A stretch of DNA of 64,000 nt, from the NCBI GenBank assembly GCA_045106475.1, contig JBGCEO010000045.1, positions 1 to 64,000 of the forward strand, in the 5' to 3' direction. Origin of the DNA: Granulosicoccus sp045106475 (GTDB lineage: Bacteria; Pseudomonadota; Gammaproteobacteria; Granulosicoccales; Granulosicoccaceae). Each line of letters begins with the position of its first letter. Position 1 is the first letter of the stretch. This document shows, in pieces, positions 46,344 to 54,639 of the stretch. The position numbers and the translations under genes were made by a program. The notes beneath the pieces are model-generated. The model was given only the letters and a program-made list of their open reading frames with translations, made no database searches and had not been told where the DNA came from.

Positions 46344-47072
46344 TTAGTAGGCGTTTTTGTGTACCCAGCCCGTCAATACGGTTCTAACCAGTATTGAGAT
46401 ATCCTTAGCCAGACTCCAATTGCGCATGTACTTGCGATCGAGATTGATTCTGGCGATCATACTTTTATTGTCTCGGGTTTCACCTCTGAAGCCCATAATT
46501 TGCGCAAGCCCGGTAATGCCCGGCTTCATTCTGTATCGCGATGGTAGTGATCGGATCACGTACTTGAATTCATCGTCCAGTTTTAACGGGTGTGGTCGAG
46601 GTCCGACCAGGGACATCGACCCATTGAGCACGTTAATGAGCTGTGGAAGTTCGTCAAGGCTGGTGCGGCGTATAAAGGCACCTACCCGGGTAACTCGAGA
46701 GTCAGATTCCACGGCCTGACGAAACTGCTGATTTTTTGTGTGTTTCATCGAGCGGAACTTATAGACTGTTATGGGTTTTCTATTTAAGCCGGTACGAATC
46801 TGTTTAAACAACACAGGCCCCGATGAATCGATACGGACTGCCAGTGCAATGATAAGCATGAGTGGTAAAAATAGCAGTAGTGCGAAGGAGCCGAGGATCA
46901 AGTCTTCAGTGCGTTTTACAAACTGCCCTGTTTTTGATAGAGGACTAGCATATTGATCAGTAGAGTTAATAAAGCTGTCATTCGATGCTAACTCCTGTGT
47001 GGTAGGGAGCAGCAGCGGTGGGCGTGGCTCAACATTGTGGCTAGGAGAAGGCGTGAGAGTGGTATTGTTCAT
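46344..47072 (-). CDS. Minimal undecaprenyl-phosphate sugar-phosphate transferase
   Basis: Initiating glycosyltransferase for exopolysaccharide or O-antigen, 242 residues. It belongs to the bacterial sugar transferase family: one N-terminal hydrophobic helix (about 58-80, KRTEDLILGSFALLLFLPLM) and a catalytic domain with KFRSM, RRTSLDELPQLINVL, SLVGPRPHP and MKPGITGLAQI. It lacks the extra helices and CoA-like domain of WbaP/WcaJ and so represents the short PglC/WecP-like form. No polysaccharide cluster lies around it. It follows a degenerate GGDEF gene by 11 bases, hinting at control of polysaccharide by that protein. Confidence 0.9.
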   Translation of the reverse strand: MNNTTLTPSPSHNVEPRPPLLLPTTQELASNDSFINSTDQYASPLSKTGQFVKRTEDLILGSFALLLFLPLMLIIALAVRIDSSGPVLFKQIRTGLNRKPITVYKFRSMKHTKNQQFRQAVESDSRVTRVGAFIRRTSLDELPQLINVLNGSMSLVGPRPHPLKLDDEFKYVIRSLPSRYRMKPGITGLAQIMGFRGETRDNKSMIARINLDRKYMRNWSLAKDISILVRTVLTGWVHKNAY

Positions 47073-47083
47073 CGACCGAAGTA

Positions 47084-47578
47084 TTACGCTGCTTCTGATG
47101 CACCGGGCATATAAGTGGCACCCTGGTGTGTCAGGTTGGTGTAAACGATTCTGTTTTCTGAGCTGGATTCAAAAGCGTTTTCGTAAGCAATCCCTATTAG
47201 CTCGGGTATCGTGGTGTTTACCTGATTGAATAGTACTGCTCCTACTGCAATCGTCCACTTTGAACGGGTCGCTGGTAGTTCAAGAAATAAGCTCTGAAAA
47301 GATTGGGTCGATATTCTAAGTTTTTCTTCACTGGTGGAGTGAAGGATCACAGCAAAGCTATCGTTGCTCAATTTTACAATCAGGTCGCTTTCTGAAATCT
47401 GGCAGCGCACCCTGTCGGAAAGATATGAGAAATTCCAACCCGCCTGATTATCAAGCTGAGCCTCTCCATCTATCATGCTGCCTTTGACGTAGACTATTCC
47501 ATGAGTGCTATGCAGCGATGATTTGTCTGAGAGTCTGCAGAGTAGCTTGAACAGAAGGTAGTCACGATCATCAATCAT
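47084..47578 (-). CDS. Degenerate GGDEF-domain protein
   Basis: Small cytosolic protein of 164 residues that has the shape of a GGDEF domain without the active site. The segment ESDLIVKLSNDSFAVILHST aligns with the usual D-x-x-x-R-x-G-G-D-E-F-x-x-L, where GGDEF has become SNDSF. Diguanylate cyclase activity is therefore not expected. It could still act as a nucleotide or protein-binding module. I use the ATG at 47578; a TTG at 47605 would add nine residues. It is in line with the sugar transferase downstream, so a regulatory link to polysaccharide initiation is plausible. Assignment rests on pattern recognition only. Confidence 0.6.
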   Translation of the reverse strand: MIDDRDYLLFKLLCRLSDKSSLHSTHGIVYVKGSMIDGEAQLDNQAGWNFSYLSDRVRCQISESDLIVKLSNDSFAVILHSTSEEKLRISTQSFQSLFLELPATRSKWTIAVGAVLFNQVNTTIPELIGIAYENAFESSSENRIVYTNLTHQGATYMPGASEAA

Positions 47579-47741
47579 TGGAGCATTCCACGGGTTTCTG
47601 ATCAACGTTTATAAAGCCAATAACTATTGGCAGTTGCGCAGAATAATAATCCACCATTAGACCAGAGGGGGGCGGGAAAAAGTATGCGTACGGTAGCCTA
47701 GGTAGCATTACCTACTCATACAAACTGCTTGCTCCCAATAC

Positions 47742-49244
47742 CTAGTTCAGAGTCTCCAGGCCTGCCAGGTAATTTTCCGCGACCTCGATGTGAGATTGCT
47801 GCTTGTCGCTGTCCATTTTTTGTGCGTTTCTAACCATCATTGCCCAGCGTGCGTTTCCAGCTAGCTCTTTCTGGTGTTTCAATATCCAGCGCCAAAACAG
47901 TCCATCCCAAACAATCGACCATTCTCCTTTCTTGTAGTTGCTCATTTTCAGCACATAGTTTGAGCCGGAAAAATACGGTTTGGTCGTTATCGCTCCGCCA
48001 TCGGCGTGTTGGCTCATCGCATAGACGTTAGGGACCATAACCCAATCGTAGCTGTCCACAAACATTTCCATAAACCAACTGTAAATATCTTTAGGTGCTA
48101 TTTCGCACAGGAACATAAAGCCACCCAACAGCATAAGGCGTTCTATGTGGTGGCAATAACCGGTACCGAGTACGCGTTCAATCACATCGTCGATGGGATC
48201 AATGCCGGTGGTCGCCGAATAAAAGGCCTGTGGCAATGGCCGATGATGTTGCCAGTTATTGCGTGTGCGCATTGTCACACCGAGGTCGTCGTAGGTTGCA
48301 CGCATAAACTCTCGCCAGCCCAGGATTTGCCGGACAAAGCCTTCAACACTGTTTAGCGGGGTGTCGTGCTTTTCTGCATAAGAAAGTGCTCGTTCGATTA
48401 CCTGTCCGGGTGTCAGCAGGCCGACGTTGAGTAATGGGCTGATGATGCTGTGATGAAGCCAGTTTTGCCCGGCAACCATAGCATCCTCGAAAGGTCCAAA
48501 TTTGGCGAAACGTTGCTCCAGGAATAAATCCAGCCATTGTTCGGCTTGCCGGTGCGTATAGGGATAGTGCCAGTCTGTTAGAGATCCTGGGTGGTCAGGA
48601 AACTCTTGCTTAACAGATTCAACTGCTGAAAGCACGATGGGGTCTGGCTTGATAATCGGCAGCACTGGCAGTATCTCGATTTCTTTGCGGGGCAGTTTTT
48701 TGCGGTTGTGTTCGTCAAAACTCCACTGACCTCCCGTTGGCGCGTTGTTCTCGACCAGAATACTGTGGCGTTTGCGTTGCCATTGGTAGAAATCTGTCAT
48801 GAACCAGCGTTTTCGTCCCTTACGCCATGTACGGTTTTCTTCTGGAGTGTTTATGAATCCCGGATCAGATAATTCAAGCCAGGTCAGTTCGGTTTTGAGT
48901 GCAGCATCCCTCAACCGTCGACTTAAGACGAAATCTGTTATCGAGACTGTGATCAGACGTGTAGCGCCCTCTTGTTTTAAGCGCTTGCAAAGTGTCGGTA
49001 GCTGATTGTCCTTGCAGTAGGGAATGTACTCTAAGTTTGTCACCCCCGCGCTAACCACTTCGTTAGCAAAATGCCGCATAGTCGCACGATGGTAGGCCAG
49101 CTTTTGTTTGTGAAACCGCAATGGATATTGGCTATCACCGAAAAAAAGGCTGTCTTCAAGCAGTAATACCTTTTCAACCGGTACCCGTAGAACAGGGTGA
49201 TCTTTATACAATTGATTGGGGAACACCAGAGCGATCGAAGTCAT
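47742..49244 (-). CDS. Photolyase-related protein of the PhrB/FeS-BCP class
   Basis: Protein of 500 residues in the bacterial cryptochrome/(6-4) photolyase class. N-terminal LVFPNQL and LLLEDSLFFGD..., and FAD-domain motifs such as LGWREFMRATY, GTGYCHHIERLMLLGGFMFL and DWVMVPNVYAMSQHADGG, match PhrB relatives. In PhrB four Cys bind a 4Fe-4S cluster. Here one is kept (Cys364, GYCHHIE), but the region that carries the other three reads MSNYKKGEWSIVWDGLFW with none, and is shorter. It should bind FAD and perhaps repair UV lesions, but the cluster is probably absent. It is divergent from the DUF2256-photolyase pair. Confidence 0.85.
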   Translation of the reverse strand: MTSIALVFPNQLYKDHPVLRVPVEKVLLLEDSLFFGDSQYPLRFHKQKLAYHRATMRHFANEVVSAGVTNLEYIPYCKDNQLPTLCKRLKQEGATRLITVSITDFVLSRRLRDAALKTELTWLELSDPGFINTPEENRTWRKGRKRWFMTDFYQWQRKRHSILVENNAPTGGQWSFDEHNRKKLPRKEIEILPVLPIIKPDPIVLSAVESVKQEFPDHPGSLTDWHYPYTHRQAEQWLDLFLEQRFAKFGPFEDAMVAGQNWLHHSIISPLLNVGLLTPGQVIERALSYAEKHDTPLNSVEGFVRQILGWREFMRATYDDLGVTMRTRNNWQHHRPLPQAFYSATTGIDPIDDVIERVLGTGYCHHIERLMLLGGFMFLCEIAPKDIYSWFMEMFVDSYDWVMVPNVYAMSQHADGGAITTKPYFSGSNYVLKMSNYKKGEWSIVWDGLFWRWILKHQKELAGNARWAMMVRNAQKMDSDKQQSHIEVAENYLAGLETLN

Positions 49245-49355
49245 AGCTAGTTTGTCGAAAACGGTTCAGTTTTTACGGTAACTTACAGGTTCCGATCACC
49301 TTAATGTTCGATGAGCGTACATCGACGCGAAGTGTAAGCTGTTGAGATTTAAACT

Positions 49356-49505
49356 ATGAAGCGTAACAGCAGGGATACTAAACTATGCCCGGTATGCAAT
49401 CGGTCCTTTGATAATAGAAAGAAATGGGAATCTAGAGGCCTATGGCCTAGCATCCGATTCTGTTCTGAGCGCTGTCGACGCAACGCAAGACGCAAGCCTG
49501 CATGA
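49356..49505 (+). CDS. DUF2256 zinc-ribbon-like mini protein
   Basis: A 49-codon gene starting at ATG 49356. The product shows the DUF2256 pattern: basic N-terminus, CPVCNRSF, RKKWE, then FCSERCRRNARR. Two CxxC/CxxxC pairs could bind zinc. DUF2256 genes are recurrent neighbours of photolyase and cryptochrome genes. Here the stop overlaps the photolyase start by 4 bases (ATGA), so the two are co-translated. The function is unknown; nucleic-acid binding is suggested by the charge and Cys pairs. Confidence 0.88.
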   Translation: MKRNSRDTKLCPVCNRSFDNRKKWESRGLWPSIRFCSERCRRNARRKPA

Positions 49506-51049
49506 ACAAACGGTTTAGCCGTGGGCTATGGTGGGTAAAACGTGATTTCCGACTCTGTGACAACGAAGCGCTATGTCATGCAATAGAGTTGTGTGACACA
49601 GTGGTAGCTCTTTTTATTATTGAGCCGGCGCTTTGTAAAGCGCCAGAGTCATCGTTTCTCCACTTCCTCGCATGGCAACAAGCGTGTGAGCACTTATCTG
49701 AACAATTGGATGCCAAAGGTGGGCGACTTATAACGCGCGTAGGAAATGCCGCAGATGTATTTGAAGATCTGTACAAACGCTATCAATTTGAAGCGCTTTT
49801 TAGCCACCAGGAGACAGGCTCAGAATTGACCTACAAGCGCGATTGTCAAATCGTTCGTTGGGCACACTCTCACAAAGTGCCTTGGTTCGAATCTTTCCAG
49901 AATGGAGTGGTGCGAGGTTTACAGAATCGTGATGATCGACAGCCAGTAATTCGAGAGCGTCTGTTCGAGTCACAATCACGAGCAACCCCATCTCAGTTCA
50001 CTGCTTGGTCGGATACGCCTTCCTCCGATGCTTGGCCGAGCTTTGAAACGGTCTCTGGGCGATTAAGGGATGAGCGTATTCAAGTGAGAAAACTGCAACC
50101 CGTGACTGAGGCGGATGCGCAGAAGACTTTGCAGGCGTTTCTTTACGATCGAGGCGTTGCATACGCTGGTGGAATCTCGTCCCCCAATACTGCTTTTGCC
50201 GCAGGTTCCCGTTTGTCTGTCCATTTGGCGTGGGGGACAATAAGTCTTAGACAGGTCTTCACGGCTCTTAGAGTCCGCACTGAGGAACTGGCAAAGCAAC
50301 CAAATGCCAAAAGCGCTCAGTGGCGTAAGAGTTTGAATGCGTTTCAGGCACGATTACACTGGCATGACCACTTCATGCAGCGGCTTGAATCCGCTCCTGA
50401 TATGGAAAGAGCGGCAATTAACCCTGCCTACCGACACATAGAGTATGGCGATTGTAAACCTGTGCTGCAGGCCTGGATGCAGGGTACAACCGGCTTACCA
50501 TTGGTTGATGCCTGCGTCAGGTGTCTGGCAGCAACCGGTTTTCTAAATTTTCGCATGCGAGCGATGCTGGTCACCACGGGTTGCTTTGGTCTGGCCCAAA
50601 GTTGGCAGGCACTGCAATATCCATTGGCGAGGTTGTTTTTAGACTATGAACCTGGCATTCATTTTTCTCAGATACAGATGCAAGCAGGGGTGGTCGGAAT
50701 AAATACACTTCGCGTTTACAGTCCGCACAAGCAATTAGTAGATCATGATCCTCACGGTGCTTTCGTAAAAAAGTGGATACCTGAACTGCGCCCCTTTAGT
50801 GCTGATTCCATTAGAAATTACGAATCAGAGTCGTTAGGGGATTATCCTGAGCCGATAGTAGATATAAAATCCACGGCAAAAATTATAAAAGACCAGATAT
50901 ACGCGGTGCGCAAAAGCGAACAAGGGCAAGAGGAAGCTGCAAGGATGCTTGACTTACATGGCTCACGAAAAAGGGCAGCTAGTAATAAAAAAACTGCTGC
51001 TAAAAAAAATCAGATACCAGACGCACAATTAAAGCTTGATTTTGATTAG
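49502..51049 (+). CDS. FAD-binding photolyase/cryptochrome family protein
   Basis: Photolyase-family protein of 515 residues. The N-terminal antenna domain starts with LWWVKRDFRLCDNEAL, the classical WfRrDLRl-like motif. The FAD domain shows QARLHWHDHFMQRLE, TTGLPLVDACVRCLAATGF and NFRMRAMLVTTGCFGL. The usual NxGxWQW-type segment is replaced by HFSQIQMQAGVVGIN, as in a proteobacterial branch apart from canonical class I CPD enzymes. A Lys/Ala-rich tail of about 35 residues closes it. Repair of pyrimidine dimers or a photosensory role are both possible. Confidence 0.87.
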   Translation: MNKRFSRGLWWVKRDFRLCDNEALCHAIELCDTVVALFIIEPALCKAPESSFLHFLAWQQACEHLSEQLDAKGGRLITRVGNAADVFEDLYKRYQFEALFSHQETGSELTYKRDCQIVRWAHSHKVPWFESFQNGVVRGLQNRDDRQPVIRERLFESQSRATPSQFTAWSDTPSSDAWPSFETVSGRLRDERIQVRKLQPVTEADAQKTLQAFLYDRGVAYAGGISSPNTAFAAGSRLSVHLAWGTISLRQVFTALRVRTEELAKQPNAKSAQWRKSLNAFQARLHWHDHFMQRLESAPDMERAAINPAYRHIEYGDCKPVLQAWMQGTTGLPLVDACVRCLAATGFLNFRMRAMLVTTGCFGLAQSWQALQYPLARLFLDYEPGIHFSQIQMQAGVVGINTLRVYSPHKQLVDHDPHGAFVKKWIPELRPFSADSIRNYESESLGDYPEPIVDIKSTAKIIKDQIYAVRKSEQGQEEAARMLDLHGSRKRAASNKKTAAKKNQIPDAQLKLDFD

Positions 51050-51143
51050 CTGCTGCTGTCGAACAAAAGTAGAGGCCGTTTCGTCACCGAAAAAAAACAA
51101 TATGTACGCAGTTACCGATAGTGTAGGTTTTAGCTTTTTAATG

Positions 51144-51172
51144 GTAACGGAGGCCGATGCCTCCGTTACTTT
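51144..51172. terminator. Perfect hairpin between convergent photolyase and phosphatase genes
   Basis: GTAACGGAGG and CCTCCGTTAC form a perfect 10-base-pair stem with a 6-base loop. TTT follows on the plus strand; on the minus strand the following bases are A-rich. It probably ends the photolyase transcript. Confidence 0.65.
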
Positions 51173-51196
51173 CAGACTTGTTAAGTCCAAGCAAGG

Positions 51197-52063
51197 CTAT
51201 CGAGCGATGTTATCAATCTTCAAACGAGCTGGTTGCTGCAGATTAAATCTGTAGCCAAAACGAACAGTGCCGTTTTTGGTGATGATGACTTTCCAGATAT
51301 CTCCAAAGTCTCGAACTTTACCCTTGTCATCTTTTGGAAAGCGATTCAGGTCGCCAGGTACTTCAGGATTCGGATTAGTGTTGCCAGTGTTCAAGCCAAG
51401 CCCCGTTATAGCATTTTCATATTGGTCATAACAATCTGAAACGCCTGAACCCATGATGTCGTAGAGAGTGCCGCTGTGTCCCGCTATCAAAATTGTGTCA
51501 TGACCCTCTGATCGTGCTGATTCTATTGCCTGAAGGGTTGAACATTCTGAAGGCGATGTACTTTCGGGGTTGAGTTCGCTAAATTCTGGATTAAGCAAGG
51601 TTACGTCGAGGTCTGCCAAGGTGGCTGTCGGCATAACTGTCTGCTGTGTGCGAGTTTTATGCGTAGCGTAAACGGCATCCAGGCGATCAGTCACGCCTCG
51701 ATTGTAAAACCAACCCGCTAGCAGCAGCGCTCGCTCAGTTCCTTGTTTGCTAAGTTCTTCCGCACACTTATCTTCACCACAAATTTCATTCAATACAGTG
51801 CCCGCTTCTGTTTGAGTCGCGCCAGAAACAGTATTAAATTGAACGTTGCCATCTGTGTCTATTGAGCTAGTGTAAACCGGTCCGATATCCATGGTTTCCT
51901 GTGTGACCGTTTGTTTCTCGGCGTGCCGAGTGAAGTAGATAACCAAGCGATTATTGTTATGGCCTTCACTTGCATATGCCGCTGTGGGTGCAAAAGCACT
52001 TAGGAGGAGAGCGCTTATAGCTGTGCTGGCTAGTAGGTTGGTCCGTGTACTCATTAGCTTCAT
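51197..52063 (-). CDS. Secreted histidine phosphatase family protein (paralogue 2)
   Basis: Exported phosphatase of 288 residues with a Sec signal ending near AAYAS. The phosphohistidine motif YFTRHAEKQ is preceded by GHNNNRLVI, almost identical to the 36.8-kb paralogue. It continues with KTRTQQTVMP, the second catalytic His in AGHSGTLYDIMG, and FGDIWKVII near the C-terminus. Extra Cys residues (ICGEDKC, ECST, SDCYD) distinguish it and may form periplasmic disulfides. The substrate is unknown. It is convergent with the photolyase and monocistronic. Confidence 0.85.
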   Translation of the reverse strand: MKLMSTRTNLLASTAISALLLSAFAPTAAYASEGHNNNRLVIYFTRHAEKQTVTQETMDIGPVYTSSIDTDGNVQFNTVSGATQTEAGTVLNEICGEDKCAEELSKQGTERALLLAGWFYNRGVTDRLDAVYATHKTRTQQTVMPTATLADLDVTLLNPEFSELNPESTSPSECSTLQAIESARSEGHDTILIAGHSGTLYDIMGSGVSDCYDQYENAITGLGLNTGNTNPNPEVPGDLNRFPKDDKGKVRDFGDIWKVIITKNGTVRFGYRFNLQQPARLKIDNIAR

Positions 52064-52286
52064 TAATTCTAATACTCAGGAGTTTAAGAAAGAGGGGATA
52101 GGCTCAGTGATTGAGCGTGCAGCGATTTTAGTGGTCTTGGCCTGCAAAAATCACGGCGCTCCTGCAGAATCGTTGACGTGGTTCTCAGTTCAGATGGATA
52201 GGATTGAACAAGCGTGAACTGTTTGGCTTGTTGGTATGGGTAGATGGTCTGAGTATGAGCGCTGATTGAATTAACAATGACGCTGA

Positions 52287-53084
52287 CTATTCGTCCTTGT
52301 TACCTAGACTGAGCAGCGACGAATAAAGCCTGCAAAGGGCGTCATTCTCTGCTGGTTCCTGATCCAGTAATCTGTGTGTAAGTAGATTTTGTACTATACC
52401 CGTTACCATTGACATCACAAGAATTCGAGACGGCTTTTCCCCTGTTAGCGTCAATGGCTTGTTTATCATCAGCCAGGGTGAGCGACCAAATCGACCTGCA
52501 TCATCAATCGAGCTGTCTGCCCAGAATACCCAGTTAAGTTGTGGGTGAACCAGTTGTGCTTGGTCTGCAAGCAAGAGGCTTAAATCGATTATCAGAGAAT
52601 GCCAAACCTTGTGAGTAAAATGCTCCCCTCGCAGCTGCAGAAGATCTGCTTTGGTGGGGTTATCACCAAGTTTTGATAGAGTTATTTGGCTGGGCTCCAC
52701 TAAGTCAAAGATCCATTTTTGAATCGCTTGCCAGCACTCATCGCTTGCATCTAACTCAATGCCAGCATCCTTCAACATCGATTTGATGATCTTCAGGCGA
52801 GTAGTCCGATTGCTCATCAAATGCTCAAACGCCTGCCGTCCAAACTCTTCGGGCAGATGTTGAATCAATAGAGGTTGGGAAGAGATGAAGGGTGGGTAGT
52901 CGTAACGCTCAGCTACTTGAGAGTGTGCGTCCAGCTCTTGCAAATCATCCCAATGAAAAAGAGTTGACCGAGCCGCAATCGCACGCGGGTTGGTCATTAT
53001 GAATGGGTCTGCCAACTTTGCAGAAAAGCTAGCTCTTACTAACCGCCAGGTGTCTGTCAGACTATTGTATCGATATCGGGTCAT
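52287..53084 (-). CDS. Unknown cytosolic protein, partner of the glycine-zipper gene
   Basis: A 265-residue protein I do not recognise. There is no signal peptide or membrane segment; it is mixed helical with a Trp-rich stretch (LNWVFWADSSIDDAGRFG) near residue 200. The ATG at 53084 has a GGGGG run just upstream and starts 10 bases after the stop of the glycine-zipper protein, so the pair is one transcript. From this position it could be an immunity protein, a secretion chaperone or an adaptor for that protein. This is context only. Confidence 0.7.
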   Translation of the reverse strand: MTRYRYNSLTDTWRLVRASFSAKLADPFIMTNPRAIAARSTLFHWDDLQELDAHSQVAERYDYPPFISSQPLLIQHLPEEFGRQAFEHLMSNRTTRLKIIKSMLKDAGIELDASDECWQAIQKWIFDLVEPSQITLSKLGDNPTKADLLQLRGEHFTHKVWHSLIIDLSLLLADQAQLVHPQLNWVFWADSSIDDAGRFGRSPWLMINKPLTLTGEKPSRILVMSMVTGIVQNLLTHRLLDQEPAENDALCRLYSSLLSLGNKDE

Positions 53085-53094
53085 AGCCCCCAAT

Positions 53095-54396
53095 TTACCA
53101 GCCTAACCAGCCGCTGATTGCTTTTCCAACTGAACTGCCTGCAATAGCTCCGCCCACTGCACCAACAACTCCACCCACAACAGCCCCTACAGCAGCGCCA
53201 GCCGGCCCTCCTACAACAGCACCTACCACAGCTCCTCCCTTAGCCCCACCAATTCCGCCTGCAGTAGCGCCTGCCCAGGCACCTGCTGTTTCCGTCGCCA
53301 CTGCTGCAGTTTCAGTACTAAACGTGCCGTGCTCGCTCGCAGTTGAATAGATGTTGTAGCCATCCATCACCGCAGCTGCCGGGCCTGCAATACGGCTTGC
53401 ACCACGCAAAGCCACACTTGTATAGCTTGCGCTCTTAACCGCTGAAACTGTATTGGGACTCACTGCAACGTCGCTGACCACGCTGGTTAGATTTCCGCCA
53501 GTGCTAGCCCTTGCTGATTGCAGAGTTCCGCTAACACTCGCATTCGGACCGTGATTGCCCGTAATTGGATTGCCTGAGAATACGTAACTCACTGGTTGAC
53601 CGGTGCGTGCAAGTTGAATATCAGTGGCGAGCTGAGTTGTGCTGATACTCTTGCCTGCTTTGTCCTCGAAAAAGGTGCCGTTAAAAGCACGATCGTAGGT
53701 TCTATTGGTGTTTGCAGCGGGTGATGGCACTTCAAATTGAGTATTGGCAAGCGTTGGGTCAAGAGCACGAGCGTTGTGCCAGGATGCCTGGCTGCTCACC
53801 ATGGTGTTCATTGAGTAGTAACTGGCGCTGCCCGGTTGCGTAAACGTCTGCAGCGAGTAGCCACGATTTGGTGTGGTTGAATTTGGCGCAAATCGACCGA
53901 ATTTCATACTATCCACTACATTGGTATTGCCAACCGACAATCCATTCAGATTAACGCTAGCACTGGTTATCGCTACACCAACGTTGGTTGCCTGATCAAC
54001 CAATGACTGATCCGGAACTGCGTCATCTTCGCTGCTGCTCACCGCCCCGCTGTAGCGGGAGTTCTGCGCACTGCTCTGTGCCGCATCCAAGGAACCAATT
54101 CCACTTAACTCATCGGTTGTGCTTGGTTCTGAGGATAGGCTGTCAGTGGTTGAGGGAGCCGCAGCCAATGATTCCGTACTGGTTGAATCGTCATCAGAAG
54201 CTGTGCCACCATTTTGACTGCTGGCCTGAGCTGCATCATGAGATCCAACCCCTGAAAGACTCTCGGAGGTAGTCGGCTCCGATGCCAGTGATTCAGTTGA
54301 AGTTGCATCCGAATCATTACTACTGTGGTCCACACTTGAGGAGGAATCTTGTGTGCCTGAATCCGAGGAACCACCAACGCCACTAGTACTAGTCAT
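53095..54396 (-). CDS. Ser/Thr-rich protein with C-terminal glycine zipper, effector-like
   Basis: A 433-residue protein without signal peptide. I start at ATG 54396, which has GGGAAG upstream. Residues 1-120 are an acidic Ser/Thr/Ala-rich region with two diverged copies of a roughly 35-42 residue repeat (30-62 and 70-112). A middle domain (about 130-330) is of unknown fold. Residues 340-433 hold AAAVMDGYNIYSTASEHG, then a long Gly/Ala/Val zipper (GGAKGGAVVGAVVGG and similar turns) and an amphipathic end (AISGWLGW). Zippers of this kind insert into membranes and occur in polymorphic toxins and pore-forming effectors. The lack of a signal suggests dedicated export. Function is inferred, not shown. 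Confidence 0.75.
   Translation of the reverse strand: MTSTSGVGGSSDSGTQDSSSSVDHSSNDSDATSTESLASEPTTSESLSGVGSHDAAQASSQNGGTASDDDSTSTESLAAAPSTTDSLSSEPSTTDELSGIGSLDAAQSSAQNSRYSGAVSSSEDDAVPDQSLVDQATNVGVAITSASVNLNGLSVGNTNVVDSMKFGRFAPNSTTPNRGYSLQTFTQPGSASYYSMNTMVSSQASWHNARALDPTLANTQFEVPSPAANTNRTYDRAFNGTFFEDKAGKSISTTQLATDIQLARTGQPVSYVFSGNPITGNHGPNASVSGTLQSARASTGGNLTSVVSDVAVSPNTVSAVKSASYTSVALRGASRIAGPAAAVMDGYNIYSTASEHGTFSTETAAVATETAGAWAGATAGGIGGAKGGAVVGAVVGGPAGAAVGAVVGGVVGAVGGAIAGSSVGKAISGWLGW
54061..54309 (-). repeat. In-gene repeat pair, Ser/Thr-rich
   Basis: Two tandem protein repeats (residues 30-62 and 70-112 of the glycine-zipper protein). Both begin D-x-T-S-T-E-S-L-A and end LSG(V/I)GS-x-DAAQ-x-S-x-QN. 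The second is longer by about ten residues through an internal SLSSEPSTTDEL duplication. Confidence 0.75.
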
Positions 54397-54639
54397 GATG
54401 CCAACTTCCCAAATTAGTTGTCGCCGAGCATTCGGGCCTGAACGTAACACGGGCTTGTGCTCGTTGAAATTGGGGAAAACCCTAGTAAGCGGTTTTTACT
54501 GACAACATGGTAACCATGCTGACTGCAGTGAGCTTGGCTGCTTCGCAATCAAGCAACGCCTATTTGGTACTATCAAACCTCAAGATGGTTGAAATCGTTC
54601 TTTATAGGTTCGATTACCAAACAGGGGAATCAGGAGAGT

